Below are positions 17,515 through 24,570 of a stretch of DNA of 64,000 nucleotides, in pieces. Numbering within the stretch: position 1 is the stretch's first letter; each line of letters opens with the position of its first letter. Source of the DNA: CAVOHU01 sp963843385 (lineage in GTDB: Bacteria; Acidobacteriota; Vicinamibacteria; Vicinamibacterales; JAKQTR01); assembly GCA_963843385.1 (NCBI GenBank), contig CAWJJY010000001.1:248001-312000 (forward strand). Reading direction: 5' to 3'. Made by a program: the position numbers and the translations under genes. The notes beneath the pieces were generated by a model that had not been told where the DNA came from, did no database searches, and was given only the letters and a program-made list of their open reading frames with translations.

Positions 17515-18686
17515 TTGCCCGCCGCCAGCGAGCCGTCCTTGACGAGCGCCTCGATGAGGAGGCTGCTGTTGTCCTGCTGGGGCCGCGCCAGTCGGGCAAG
17601 ACGACGCTGGCGCTGGAACTTGCAGCCCGGCGCGACGCGCTCTACCTGGATCTGGAGTCCGAGCACGACAGGGCAAAGCTCGCCGAGCCAGAACTCTACC
17701 TGGCAGACCACCTCGACCGGCTCGTCGTCCTCGATGAGATTCACCGCGCTCCGGGCCTCTTTCACGTCCTGCGCGGCCTGATCGACCGGGCCCGCCGGTC
17801 CGGGCGGCGCTCGGGGCTCTACCTGCTCCTCGGATCGGCATCCCTGGATCTGATGCGCCAGGCGGGAGAAACGCTTGCCGGCCGGGTGAGCTACCTCGAA
17901 TTGCAGCCGTTCGACGAGCTGGAAGTCGGGAAGACACCAGCCGACCGCGACCGGCTGTGGCTGCGCGGCGGATTCCCGGAGAGTTTCCTGGCATCCAGCC
18001 ACGCGCGGAGCCTGCGCTGGCGGCAGGACTTCATCCGGTCCTACCTGGAACGCGACATCCCGCAACTCGGGCCGCGCATCGCCGCAGACCGTCTGCGCAG
18101 GTTCTGGACGATGCTCGCGCATCAACAGGGTGGAATGCTGAACGTGGCGCAGCTGGCCCGCAACCTGGGTGTCGACGCGAAGACCGCAGGCGGCTACATC
18201 GACCTCCTGGTGGATCTGCTTCTCGTTCGCCGGCTTCCACCGTGGCATGCCAATGTCGGCAAGCGACTCGTGAAGTCGCCGAAGGTGTATGTCCGCGACA
18301 GCGGCCTCGTCCATGCGCTGCTCGGCATCGGAGACAAGGACACCCTCGTGTCTCACCCGGTCCTTGGTGCGAGTTGGGAAGGGTTCGTGGTCGAGCAGCT
18401 GCTGGCTGCGGCCCCGGACGGTACGACCGGGAACTTCTACCGCACGAGCGCCGGCGCGGAGATCGATCTGTTGTTGAACCTCGGTGGCGGCGACTTGTGG
18501 GCGATCGAAATCAAGCGAAGCCTGTCGCCGCGTCCCGAGAAGGGGTTCCACCACGCGTGCGCCGACCTCTCGCCATCGCGCCGCTTCATCGTCTATCCGG
18601 GTGACGAGCGTTATCCGCTGAACGCCGAGGTGGATGCGATGCCGCTTCCCGCGCTGGCGCGCCTGCTGGCGGAGGCGAGTCAATGA
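17511..18686 (+). CDS. AAA ATPase with DUF4143 domain
   Basis: A 391-residue AAA_14/DUF4143 protein. Walker A is GPRQSGKT (residues 24-31), Walker B is RLVVLDEIHR, sensor-like LLLGSASLDLMRQ follows, then LRGGFPESFLA and a C-terminal restriction-nuclease-like DUF4143 domain (VYVRDSGLVHALLGI, WEGFVVEQLL, GAEIDLLLNL with E/D and AIEIKRS). Function is unproved; members are frequent in mobile islands and are often called prophage or defence ATPases. Unlike the hsd pieces on both sides, it is intact and full length. It overlaps the hsdM remnant and the hsdS remnant by 4 nt each, so it is inserted in the hsd operon as a coupled gene. Confidence 0.88.
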   Translation: MIARRQRAVLDERLDEEAAVVLLGPRQSGKTTLALELAARRDALYLDLESEHDRAKLAEPELYLADHLDRLVVLDEIHRAPGLFHVLRGLIDRARRSGRRSGLYLLLGSASLDLMRQAGETLAGRVSYLELQPFDELEVGKTPADRDRLWLRGGFPESFLASSHARSLRWRQDFIRSYLERDIPQLGPRIAADRLRRFWTMLAHQQGGMLNVAQLARNLGVDAKTAGGYIDLLVDLLLVRRLPPWHANVGKRLVKSPKVYVRDSGLVHALLGIGDKDTLVSHPVLGASWEGFVVEQLLAAAPDGTTGNFYRTSAGAEIDLLLNLGGGDLWAIEIKRSLSPRPEKGFHHACADLSPSRRFIVYPGDERYPLNAEVDAMPLPALARLLAEASQ

Positions 18687-18820
18687 TCGCCGCGCTCAGA
18701 CCCTATCCCGCGATGAAGGACTCCGGCGTGCCGTGGCTGGGGGAGGTGCCGGCACTGTGGGACACACGCAAGTTGCGGGGCATCCTCCGCAGGGTCACCG
18801 AGCGGAACCGACCTGACCTG
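18683..18820 (+). pseudogene. hsdS: Type I specificity subunit HsdS, N-terminal fragment
   Basis: About 45 codons from the ATG overlapping the ATPase stop read MIAALRPYPAMKDSGVPWLG, then EVPALWDTRKL, the typical start of an HsdS target-recognition domain. Homology ends at about 18810, where the sequence joins hsdR in another frame. Both target-recognition domains are gone, so no specificity subunit is made. Confidence 0.75.
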
Positions 18821-18822
18821 CC

Positions 18823-19485
18823 CCATACCGCGAGCGGCTGGACGAGGACGGGCAGGTGGACTTCAAGGGCAAGGCCAAGGCGTTTCTGCGCACCTACGGC
18901 TTCCTGTCGTCCATCCTGCCGTACACGAACGCCGAGTGGGAGAAGGTCTCCATCTTCCTGACCTTCCTGGTGCCGAAGCTGCCGGCGCCCGTCGACAAAG
19001 ACCTGTCCAAAGGCATCCTCGAAACGATCGACATGGACAGCTACCGCGCCGAGAAGCAGGCGGCCGTCAGGATTCAGCTTCCCGACGCGGATGCCGAGAT
19101 CGAGCCCGTGCCGGCGACGGGTGGCGGCGACACGTTCGAGCCCGAGCTCGACCGGCTCTCGAATATCCTGAAGGCCTTCAACGACCACTTCGGAGGAATC
19201 CCCTGGACCGACGCCGACCGCGTGCACAAGCTGATCACCGAGGACATTCCGAACCGGGTAGCGGCGGACAAGGCGTACCAGAACGCTCGGCAGCACTCTG
19301 ATCGGCAGAACGCGCTGATCGAGCACGACAAGGCGCTCGCGCGCGTGATGACGGCCGTGCTCAAGGACGACACCGAGCTCTTCAAGCAGTTCATGGACAA
19401 CGAATCGTTCCGGCGGTGGCTGACGGACACGGCGTTCGGGCTGACCTACACGGCGTCGGGCGCGGGCAACCTGCCAAGCCGGTGA
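18823..19485 (+). pseudogene. hsdR: Type I restriction subunit HsdR, C-terminal fragment
   Basis: The last 220 or so codons of an HsdR: FLRTYGFLSSILPYTNAEWE, IFLTFLVPKLPAP, ILETIDMDSYRAEKQAAVRI, IPWTDADRVHKLITEDIP and ELFKQFMDNESFRRWLTD are the family's helical C-terminal domain. Nuclease and DEAD-box translocase domains are absent; the frame is preceded by a stop at 18814. The join with the hsdS fragment indicates one large deletion across hsdS-hsdR. If translated from the GTG at 18856 it would give a 209-residue protein of no obvious use. Confidence 0.85.
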
Positions 19486-19760
19486 GGTTCGCCGCGCGCG
19501 ACGTCGCGTGATGTCGGCCTGAGCTGACGTGCGTGCCGCACGTGATCCGGTCTCCCTTCCTTCCTCCGACCCCCGGTCGCCGGGCAGTTCGGGCAGAGTA
19601 GAGCGTCCCCGCCCCGGCGACCGCCAAACGCGTGGTATTCTGCTCTGGGAATCACCCACAAGAGACTCCCGTCGTACGAAGCGGGTCCGCGGCTCCGCAG
19701 CGGGCAGCCGTCCCTGGTGTCCAGAGCGACCCCCTGTCGCGCACAAGGAAGGATGACGCG
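19486..19760 (+). promoter_or_regulatory. Leader of the kinase-TPR gene
   Basis: A noncoding stretch of 275 nt. TGGTATTCT at 19633-19641 resembles an extended -10 element and would give a leader of about 110 nt. No convincing -35 is seen. GGAAGGA at 19747-19753 is the ribosome site. Confidence 0.35.
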
Positions 19761-22466
19761 ATGAGCGACGAAGAACCACGCCGCGCGAGCGATGGGCCCC
19801 CAGAACCTCCCGAGGTGGCGGACACTCACACCTCGGACGACCGTCATGAGCAACCCGGGGCCACGTCTCACCCCGCGTTCATCGGCAGCTACCGCGTCAT
19901 CCGGCTGCTCGGCGAAGGCGGCATGGGCGTCGTCTGGGAGGCGGAGCAGGCGAGCCCGAAGCGGAACGTGGCCGTCAAGGTCGTTCGCCAGGGACACTGG
20001 ATCGACGAGGTGCACGCGAGGATGTTCCGGCGCGAGACCGAGACGCTCGGGCGCCTCAAGCATCCCAACATCGCGGCCATCTACGAGGCCGGCCACACCG
20101 ACGACGGCCACGACTACTTCGCGATGGAGCTGGTCCGAGGCGAGACCCTCGCCGAATGGCTCCGCCGCCGTCAGGGCCCGCTGACGCCACGGGAAGTCGA
20201 GCTGCGGCTGCGGGTGTTCCGCACGATTGCCGATGCGGTCAGCTACGCGCACCAGCGCGGCGTGATCCACCGGGACCTCAAGCCGTCGAATATCGTCATG
20301 GCCGCACCCGACGGACCCGGCGGTGCGACTTCCGAGCCCGTGGTCAAAGTGCTCGACTTCGGCCTCGCGCGGCTGACGGAGAGCGAAGCCGCGGACAACG
20401 CACTGATGACGCGTGATGGCGTCATCCGCGGCACCATCGGATACATGAGCCCGGAACAGGCACGGGGCGACATCGAGGTGATCGACGTCCGCACCGACGT
20501 CTATGCCCTGGGCGTGATCCTCTACGAGATGCTCGCCGGGAGGAGACCGCACGACCTGTCGACGCTGAGCTTTGTCGATGCGGTCCGGATCGTGACGACG
20601 ACGCCGGCCCGGCGGCTGGGCGAGGTGTGGCGCGGCACGAAGCGGCTGGACCGGGACCTCGAAACCATCTCCGCCAAGGCCCTGGAGATCGAGCCGGACC
20701 AGCGGTACGGCAGCGCGGGCGCCCTCGCGAGAGATGTCGATCGCTACCTGGGCTCGCTGCCGATCGTCGCGAGGCCGGCCTCCGGCGCCTATCGCGCGCG
20801 CATGTTCGTGCGCCGTCACCGCGTCGGGGTGACCGCGGCAGCCGCGATCGTCGTCCTCCTGCTCGCCGGCACGGCCGGCACCGCGGTCGGCCTCGTCTCG
20901 GCGCTCCGGTCCAGCCGGGTCGCCGCCGAGCGGGCCGCGGATCTCGAGACCGTGGTCGCCTTCCAGGCAGCCCAGCTCGCGAATGTGGACGTGGCCCGGA
21001 TGGGCCTCAACATCCGCAAGGAACTCATCGCGGACCTGCGGACCGAATTGACGACGGCCCATACGCCGGCCGCGGAAGCCGCCGCCACGCTGGCAGCGTT
21101 CACCGACGCGCTCGCGAGGACCAACCCGACGAGCACCGCGCTCGGGTCCCTCGACAAGAGCCTTTTCGACGCGACGCTGCGGGCGATCGAGACCCAGTTC
21201 GAGAAGCAGCCGCTCGTCAAGGCGCGCCTGCTGCAGGTTCACGCCGACGTGCTGCGCGATCTTGGACTGCTCGACAGGGCTGACGGCCCTCAACAGCAGG
21301 CGCTCCAGATCCGCCGCGCCGCACTCGGCGAGGACGCCCGCGACACGATCGACTCGATGGAGAAGTCGGTCGAGCTGCTCGAAGCGCACTCCAACCACAA
21401 GGACGCCGAAGCGCTCGGCCGCACGGCGCTCGATCGCGCCGCGCGCGTGCTCGGGCCCGACGACCGGATAAGCCTCGCGATTCTCGGCCGGATGGCGCTC
21501 GCGATCCAGTTCCAGGGGCGGATGCCGGAGGCCGAGCGGCTGCTCCGCGAGCGGCTCGAGCGCGCCCGCCTGGCCCTCGGAGACGATGACAAGGAGACCA
21601 TCGCGGCGAGCGGCGATCAGGTCTACGTGCTGCAGCAGCTTGGCCGTGTCGACGAGGCGGAACCGCTCGCGCGCGCGCACCTCGCGCGCTGCCGGCGGGT
21701 GCTTGGCAACGAGAGTCCCGAGACGCTCATCGCGATCAACTCGCTCGGGTTCCTGCTGCTCGGCCAGCGCCGGTTCGCGGAGGCCGAGCCGCTCTTTCGC
21801 GAGTCGCTCGACGGTCACCGGCGCGTGCGCGGGCGCGACCATCCCGACACCTTGATTCTCGTGGCGAACATGGCCGGCTTGTACGCGGAACAGCATCGTT
21901 GGGCGGACGCCGAGCCGTACGACCGCGAGGCCTACGAGGGTTTTCAGCGCACACTGGGGCCGGACCACCAGTACACCAACCAGCTCGAATCGAATCTGGG
22001 GATCGTGCTCGCCAACACCGGGCGGGCGGATGAAGCCGAGCGGCTCCATTGGGATGCCTGGCAGCGCGCCCGGCGCGTCTTCGGCCCAACCGCACCAAAC
22101 GCCGTGCGATCGGCCGTCTACTGGGGAGCGACAGAGATGAAGCGCGGCCGGTTCGCGGAGGCGGAAGCCCGCCTGGCCGAGACGGAGGCCGCCGTGCGGG
22201 GCGACCCGCACGCCCACCCGGGCCTTCACGCGAATCTCCTGACTCGCCTCGCACAGGCCCGGCTCCGACTCGGCCAGTACGGGGCCGCGGAGAGCGCGCT
22301 GCTCGAGGCGGAACGGGTGCGCCCGGAATCCGAGCGGACGTCACCGTTCGGGATCGAGACGCGCAAGACCCTGGCGGACCTCTACGGCGCCTGGGAGAAA
22401 GCCGAGCCCGGCCGACATGCCTCGCAGGCGGCGCGCTGGCTCGCGAGCGCGCAAGCCGCGAAGTAG
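19761..22466 (+). CDS. Serine/threonine kinase with TPR repeats
   Basis: A 901-residue PknB-type kinase. The kinase domain (about 40-310) has the Gly loop LGEGGMGVVWEAE, VAIK-type NVAVKVV, catalytic HRDLKPSNIVM (about 168), DFGLA and GTIGYMSPEQARGD, so all key residues are present. One membrane span (about 354-378, AAAAIVVLLLAGTAGTAVGL) is followed by an extracytoplasmic region of about 500 residues with tetratricopeptide repeats (repeated ALGDD-, AEPLFRESLDGHRRV- and LGPDH-type helices). The ATG at 19761 fits the GGAAGGA site. No substrate is apparent. Standalone kinases of this build are abundant in Acidobacteriota. Confidence 0.9.
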   Translation: MSDEEPRRASDGPPEPPEVADTHTSDDRHEQPGATSHPAFIGSYRVIRLLGEGGMGVVWEAEQASPKRNVAVKVVRQGHWIDEVHARMFRRETETLGRLKHPNIAAIYEAGHTDDGHDYFAMELVRGETLAEWLRRRQGPLTPREVELRLRVFRTIADAVSYAHQRGVIHRDLKPSNIVMAAPDGPGGATSEPVVKVLDFGLARLTESEAADNALMTRDGVIRGTIGYMSPEQARGDIEVIDVRTDVYALGVILYEMLAGRRPHDLSTLSFVDAVRIVTTTPARRLGEVWRGTKRLDRDLETISAKALEIEPDQRYGSAGALARDVDRYLGSLPIVARPASGAYRARMFVRRHRVGVTAAAAIVVLLLAGTAGTAVGLVSALRSSRVAAERAADLETVVAFQAAQLANVDVARMGLNIRKELIADLRTELTTAHTPAAEAAATLAAFTDALARTNPTSTALGSLDKSLFDATLRAIETQFEKQPLVKARLLQVHADVLRDLGLLDRADGPQQQALQIRRAALGEDARDTIDSMEKSVELLEAHSNHKDAEALGRTALDRAARVLGPDDRISLAILGRMALAIQFQGRMPEAERLLRERLERARLALGDDDKETIAASGDQVYVLQQLGRVDEAEPLARAHLARCRRVLGNESPETLIAINSLGFLLLGQRRFAEAEPLFRESLDGHRRVRGRDHPDTLILVANMAGLYAEQHRWADAEPYDREAYEGFQRTLGPDHQYTNQLESNLGIVLANTGRADEAERLHWDAWQRARRVFGPTAPNAVRSAVYWGATEMKRGRFAEAEARLAETEAAVRGDPHAHPGLHANLLTRLAQARLRLGQYGAAESALLEAERVRPESERTSPFGIETRKTLADLYGAWEKAEPGRHASQAARWLASAQAAK

Positions 22467-22473
22467 GGAGCGC

Positions 22474-22784
22474 TTCACGGCGCTCAACGGCGGCCCGATC
22501 TTCAAGCCGAACCCGAGCATCTCGTTCTTCGTGCACGTCGACAGGCCGGGAGACGCCGACCGGTTGTTCTCCGTGCTCGCCGAGGCGCTGATGCCGCCAT
22601 CGCTATTCCTCTCGTGCGCCGGGAGGAAGCTGATCTCGCTCGGGTGTTCGGGGTCGAGCGGCATGCCTATGCCGCACGCACGAGCCAGCTGCTTCCGCTT
22701 CAGCGCCAGACTTGGCAGCGCGGCGCCGCCCTCGCAGGCTGGATCGTGTTGGCGACGCTAGTCCTCGTCGCTGGCGTGCTGTAG
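22474..22784 (+). pseudogene. Debris of a VOC-family gene and a methyltransferase-like gene
   Basis: Two gene fragments are joined here. At 22474-22577 FTALNGGPIFKPNPSISFFV and the following residues match the middle of a PhnB/VOC (glyoxalase-like) protein. From about 22600 to a TAG at 22782, in another frame, VRREEADLARVFGVERHAYA and a closing hydrophobic helix resemble the C-terminus of an isoprenylcysteine or phospholipid methyltransferase. Neither has a start or the rest of its domain. Assignments are from memory of the families and are moderate. Confidence 0.5.
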
Positions 22785-22793
22785 CGGGGCAAC

Positions 22794-22812
22794 TGAACCC
22801 TATCGGGAACTT
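22794..22812 (+). promoter_or_regulatory. Direct repeat 1, probable HipB operator
   Basis: tgaaccctatcgggaactt, repeated exactly at 22865-22883 (spacing 71 bp, nearly seven helical turns). A related core, cccgatcggg, occurs at 22939-22948. Placement upstream of hipB suggests autoregulation by the HipB repressor. Confidence 0.6.
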
Positions 22813-22864
22813 TTGCTGAGATCCAACTACATCGTCATGTCAAACCGGACGATTGTTGCTTGTA

Positions 22865-22883
22865 TGAACCCTATCGGGAACTT
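22865..22883 (+). promoter_or_regulatory. Direct repeat 2, probable HipB operator
   Basis: Second exact copy of the 19-bp sequence, ending 4 nt before the -35 of the hipB promoter, where a bound repressor could block RNA polymerase. Confidence 0.6.
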
Positions 22884-22887
22884 ATTG

Positions 22888-22916
22888 TTGACCGGAGCGG
22901 ACCCGCAAGCTAGACT
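22888..22916 (+). promoter_or_regulatory. hipBST promoter, apparently leaderless
   Basis: TTGACC and TAGACT with exactly 17 nt between them. Only 6 nt separate the -10 from the hipB ATG at 22923, so transcription would begin at or next to the start codon and the mRNA would lack a ribosome site. Confidence 0.7.
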
Positions 22917-22922
22917 GGACCA

Positions 22923-23156
22923 ATGAATGGGGTTGACGTTCCCGATCGGGATCCAACCATAGGATCGTTCGTTCGCCTCCGGCGCAAAGCGAACAAGCTC
23001 AGCCAGCAACAGTTGGCCGAACTGGCCGGTGTCGGCAAACGATTCGTCGTCGAGCTCGAAGCCGACAAACCCACGCTTCGCATGGACGCCGTCAACAAAG
23101 TGCTGGCCGTGTTCGGCAAGTCCCTCGGCGTTGCGACTCTCCAGCACCGGACATGA
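22923..23156 (+). CDS. hipB: HipB-like antitoxin, HTH repressor
   Basis: A 77-residue XRE-type helix-turn-helix protein: IGSFVRLRRKANKLSQQQLA, ELAGVGKRFVVELE, KPTLRMDAVNKVLAVFGKSL, the usual HipB layout. In HipBST systems HipB represses the operon and helps hold the toxin. Exact 19-bp repeats upstream are likely operators. Its TGA overlaps the hipS ATG (ATGA). Confidence 0.9.
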   Translation: MNGVDVPDRDPTIGSFVRLRRKANKLSQQQLAELAGVGKRFVVELEADKPTLRMDAVNKVLAVFGKSLGVATLQHRT

Positions 23157-23533
23157 TCGAAGCACAGGCACCCATCTCTGATATCGCCGCTCCTGACAAG
23201 ACTGGCCGGCGCGGCATCGTCAGCCTCGACGGTCACCGGGCTGGAGTCATAGAGGAGACCGCCATCGGAAGCCGCTTCACCTACGACGCGGCGTGGCTCG
23301 CGCGACCCGATGCTGTCCCCGTCTCCATGACGCTGCCCTTACGCCGGGAGTCGTACGAGTCCCGCGGCCTTCTTCCGTTCTTCGAAAACCTTCTGCCCGA
23401 GGGATGGCTCCTTGAACTCTCGACGGCGAAGCTGAAGATCCCGAAGGACTACGCATTCGGGCTGCTGCTGGCCACGTGTGCCGATTGCGTGGGTGCGGTG
23501 GAAGTGATCGCGGAAGAGGATCGCCGGGTGTAA
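23153..23533 (+). CDS. hipS: HipS-like antitoxin (HipA N-terminal domain as separate protein)
   Basis: A 126-residue protein equal to the N-subdomain-1 of HipA (Couple_hipA): GVIEETAIGSRFTYDAAWLA, VSMTLPLRRESYESRGLLPF and FENLLPEGWLLE. In classical HipBA this is part of the toxin; here it is a separate gene, as in the E. coli O127 HipBST system, where HipS neutralises the kinase HipT. Coupled to hipB by a 4-nt overlap. It is a little longer than E. coli HipS because of a 25-residue N-terminal extension and a Cys-containing tail. Confidence 0.85.
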   Translation: MIEAQAPISDIAAPDKTGRRGIVSLDGHRAGVIEETAIGSRFTYDAAWLARPDAVPVSMTLPLRRESYESRGLLPFFENLLPEGWLLELSTAKLKIPKDYAFGLLLATCADCVGAVEVIAEEDRRV

Positions 23534-23538
23534 CGGAC

Positions 23539-24453
23539 ATGGCCTGCCTGATCTGCCTCCGCCCGGCGGAATCACTCCTCTATCACCAGCGGTGCCTGCG
23601 CCGGCTGTTCGGGACAGGGTCGCCCCCGGAACTCGACCTCGACCTCGCGCGTCTCCACACGGTGGCGCTGGCCATGGTCGGGCGCACTTCGATCTCGGGG
23701 ATTCAGCGGAAGATATCCATCGACTTGGCGGTCGAGCGAGGCGCGTTGCGCCTCGCCGTCGGACCGGGGCACTTCATTCTCAAGCCACAGGCACAGGCGT
23801 TTCCGGAACTTCCTCAGAACGAGCTGTTGACCATGCGGATGGCTGAGTTGGTGGGCATAGAAGTTCCACCCTGTGGGATGCTCCGGCTCCGCGACGGCTC
23901 GCTCGCGTACATCGTGCGGCGATTCGACCGGACGGGCGACAGGCGGAAGTTGCGCCAGGAGGACTTTTGCCAGCTTGCGGAACTGCCGCCGAAGAACAAA
24001 TACGAGGGGTCGGCGGAACTGTGCGTCCGACTGCTGCGTCGGTACGCGAGCGAGCCTCTGATAGACATCCTGAGACTATTCCGGTCGATCGCGTTCTCGT
24101 GGTGGGCCGGCAACGGCGACATGCACCTGAAGAACTTCTCGTTGTTGACCGGCCAGGATCGTTTGAATCGACTCTCGCCCGCGTACGATCTCGTCTGCAC
24201 GAGGCTCGTCATACCCGAGGACCAGCTGGCGCTGCCGGTGGGAGGCAAGCGTGACGGCCTCACGCGAAGGGACTGGCTGAACTTCGCCTCCTACAGCCAG
24301 ATCCCGAAGCGGTCCGCGGAGCGGGCGCTCTCGACCATCGTTTCCTCGCTTCAGAAGTCTCTCGACATGATCGACAACTCGCTGCTCAGTGATCCCTTCA
24401 AGCTCGCCTATCGCAATCTTCTGATCGATCGAACGGCCGCATTGGGCGACTAG
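23539..24453 (+). CDS. hipT: HipT-like serine/threonine kinase toxin
   Basis: A 304-residue HipA-type kinase without the N-terminal subdomain, which is encoded by hipS. The Gly-rich loop reads GRTSISGIQRK; its S-I-S is the autophosphorylated SxS motif known from HipT. Catalytic parts are FSWWAGNGDMHLKNFSLL (GNGD/HxKN) and LSPAYDLVCT (metal Asp). E. coli HipT phosphorylates tryptophanyl-tRNA synthetase; the target here is unknown. The start ATG at 23539 is 5 nt after hipS. Residues 3-22 form a CxxC...HxxC pattern (CLICLRPAESLLYHQRC), a possible zinc knuckle seen in other split HipA proteins. Confidence 0.87.
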   Translation: MACLICLRPAESLLYHQRCLRRLFGTGSPPELDLDLARLHTVALAMVGRTSISGIQRKISIDLAVERGALRLAVGPGHFILKPQAQAFPELPQNELLTMRMAELVGIEVPPCGMLRLRDGSLAYIVRRFDRTGDRRKLRQEDFCQLAELPPKNKYEGSAELCVRLLRRYASEPLIDILRLFRSIAFSWWAGNGDMHLKNFSLLTGQDRLNRLSPAYDLVCTRLVIPEDQLALPVGGKRDGLTRRDWLNFASYSQIPKRSAERALSTIVSSLQKSLDMIDNSLLSDPFKLAYRNLLIDRTAALGD

Positions 24454-24502
24454 ACCTCGTCACGCCGACGGCGATGTCCACGGGATTCGGCATGTCGCCG
24501 GC

Positions 24503-24533
24503 CATGATGATGATGAAGATGATCATCATCATG
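24503..24533. terminator. Perfect 12-bp inverted repeat between convergent genes
   Basis: catgatgatgat, 7-nt loop gaagatg, atcatcatcatg. It lies between hipT and the end of the sortilin-like gene. It could act as a bidirectional hairpin, but the stem is AT-rich and lacks a T-tract, so a terminator role is uncertain. Confidence 0.35.
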
Positions 24534-24570
24534 ACCGTCACTAATGCGGCGACGGACGCCGCTGATGCCG

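Noticed and set aside
19446..22229. Minus-strand open frame of about 930 codons over the kinase-TPR gene
   Set aside because: Third-position GC artefact opposite a well-supported kinase.
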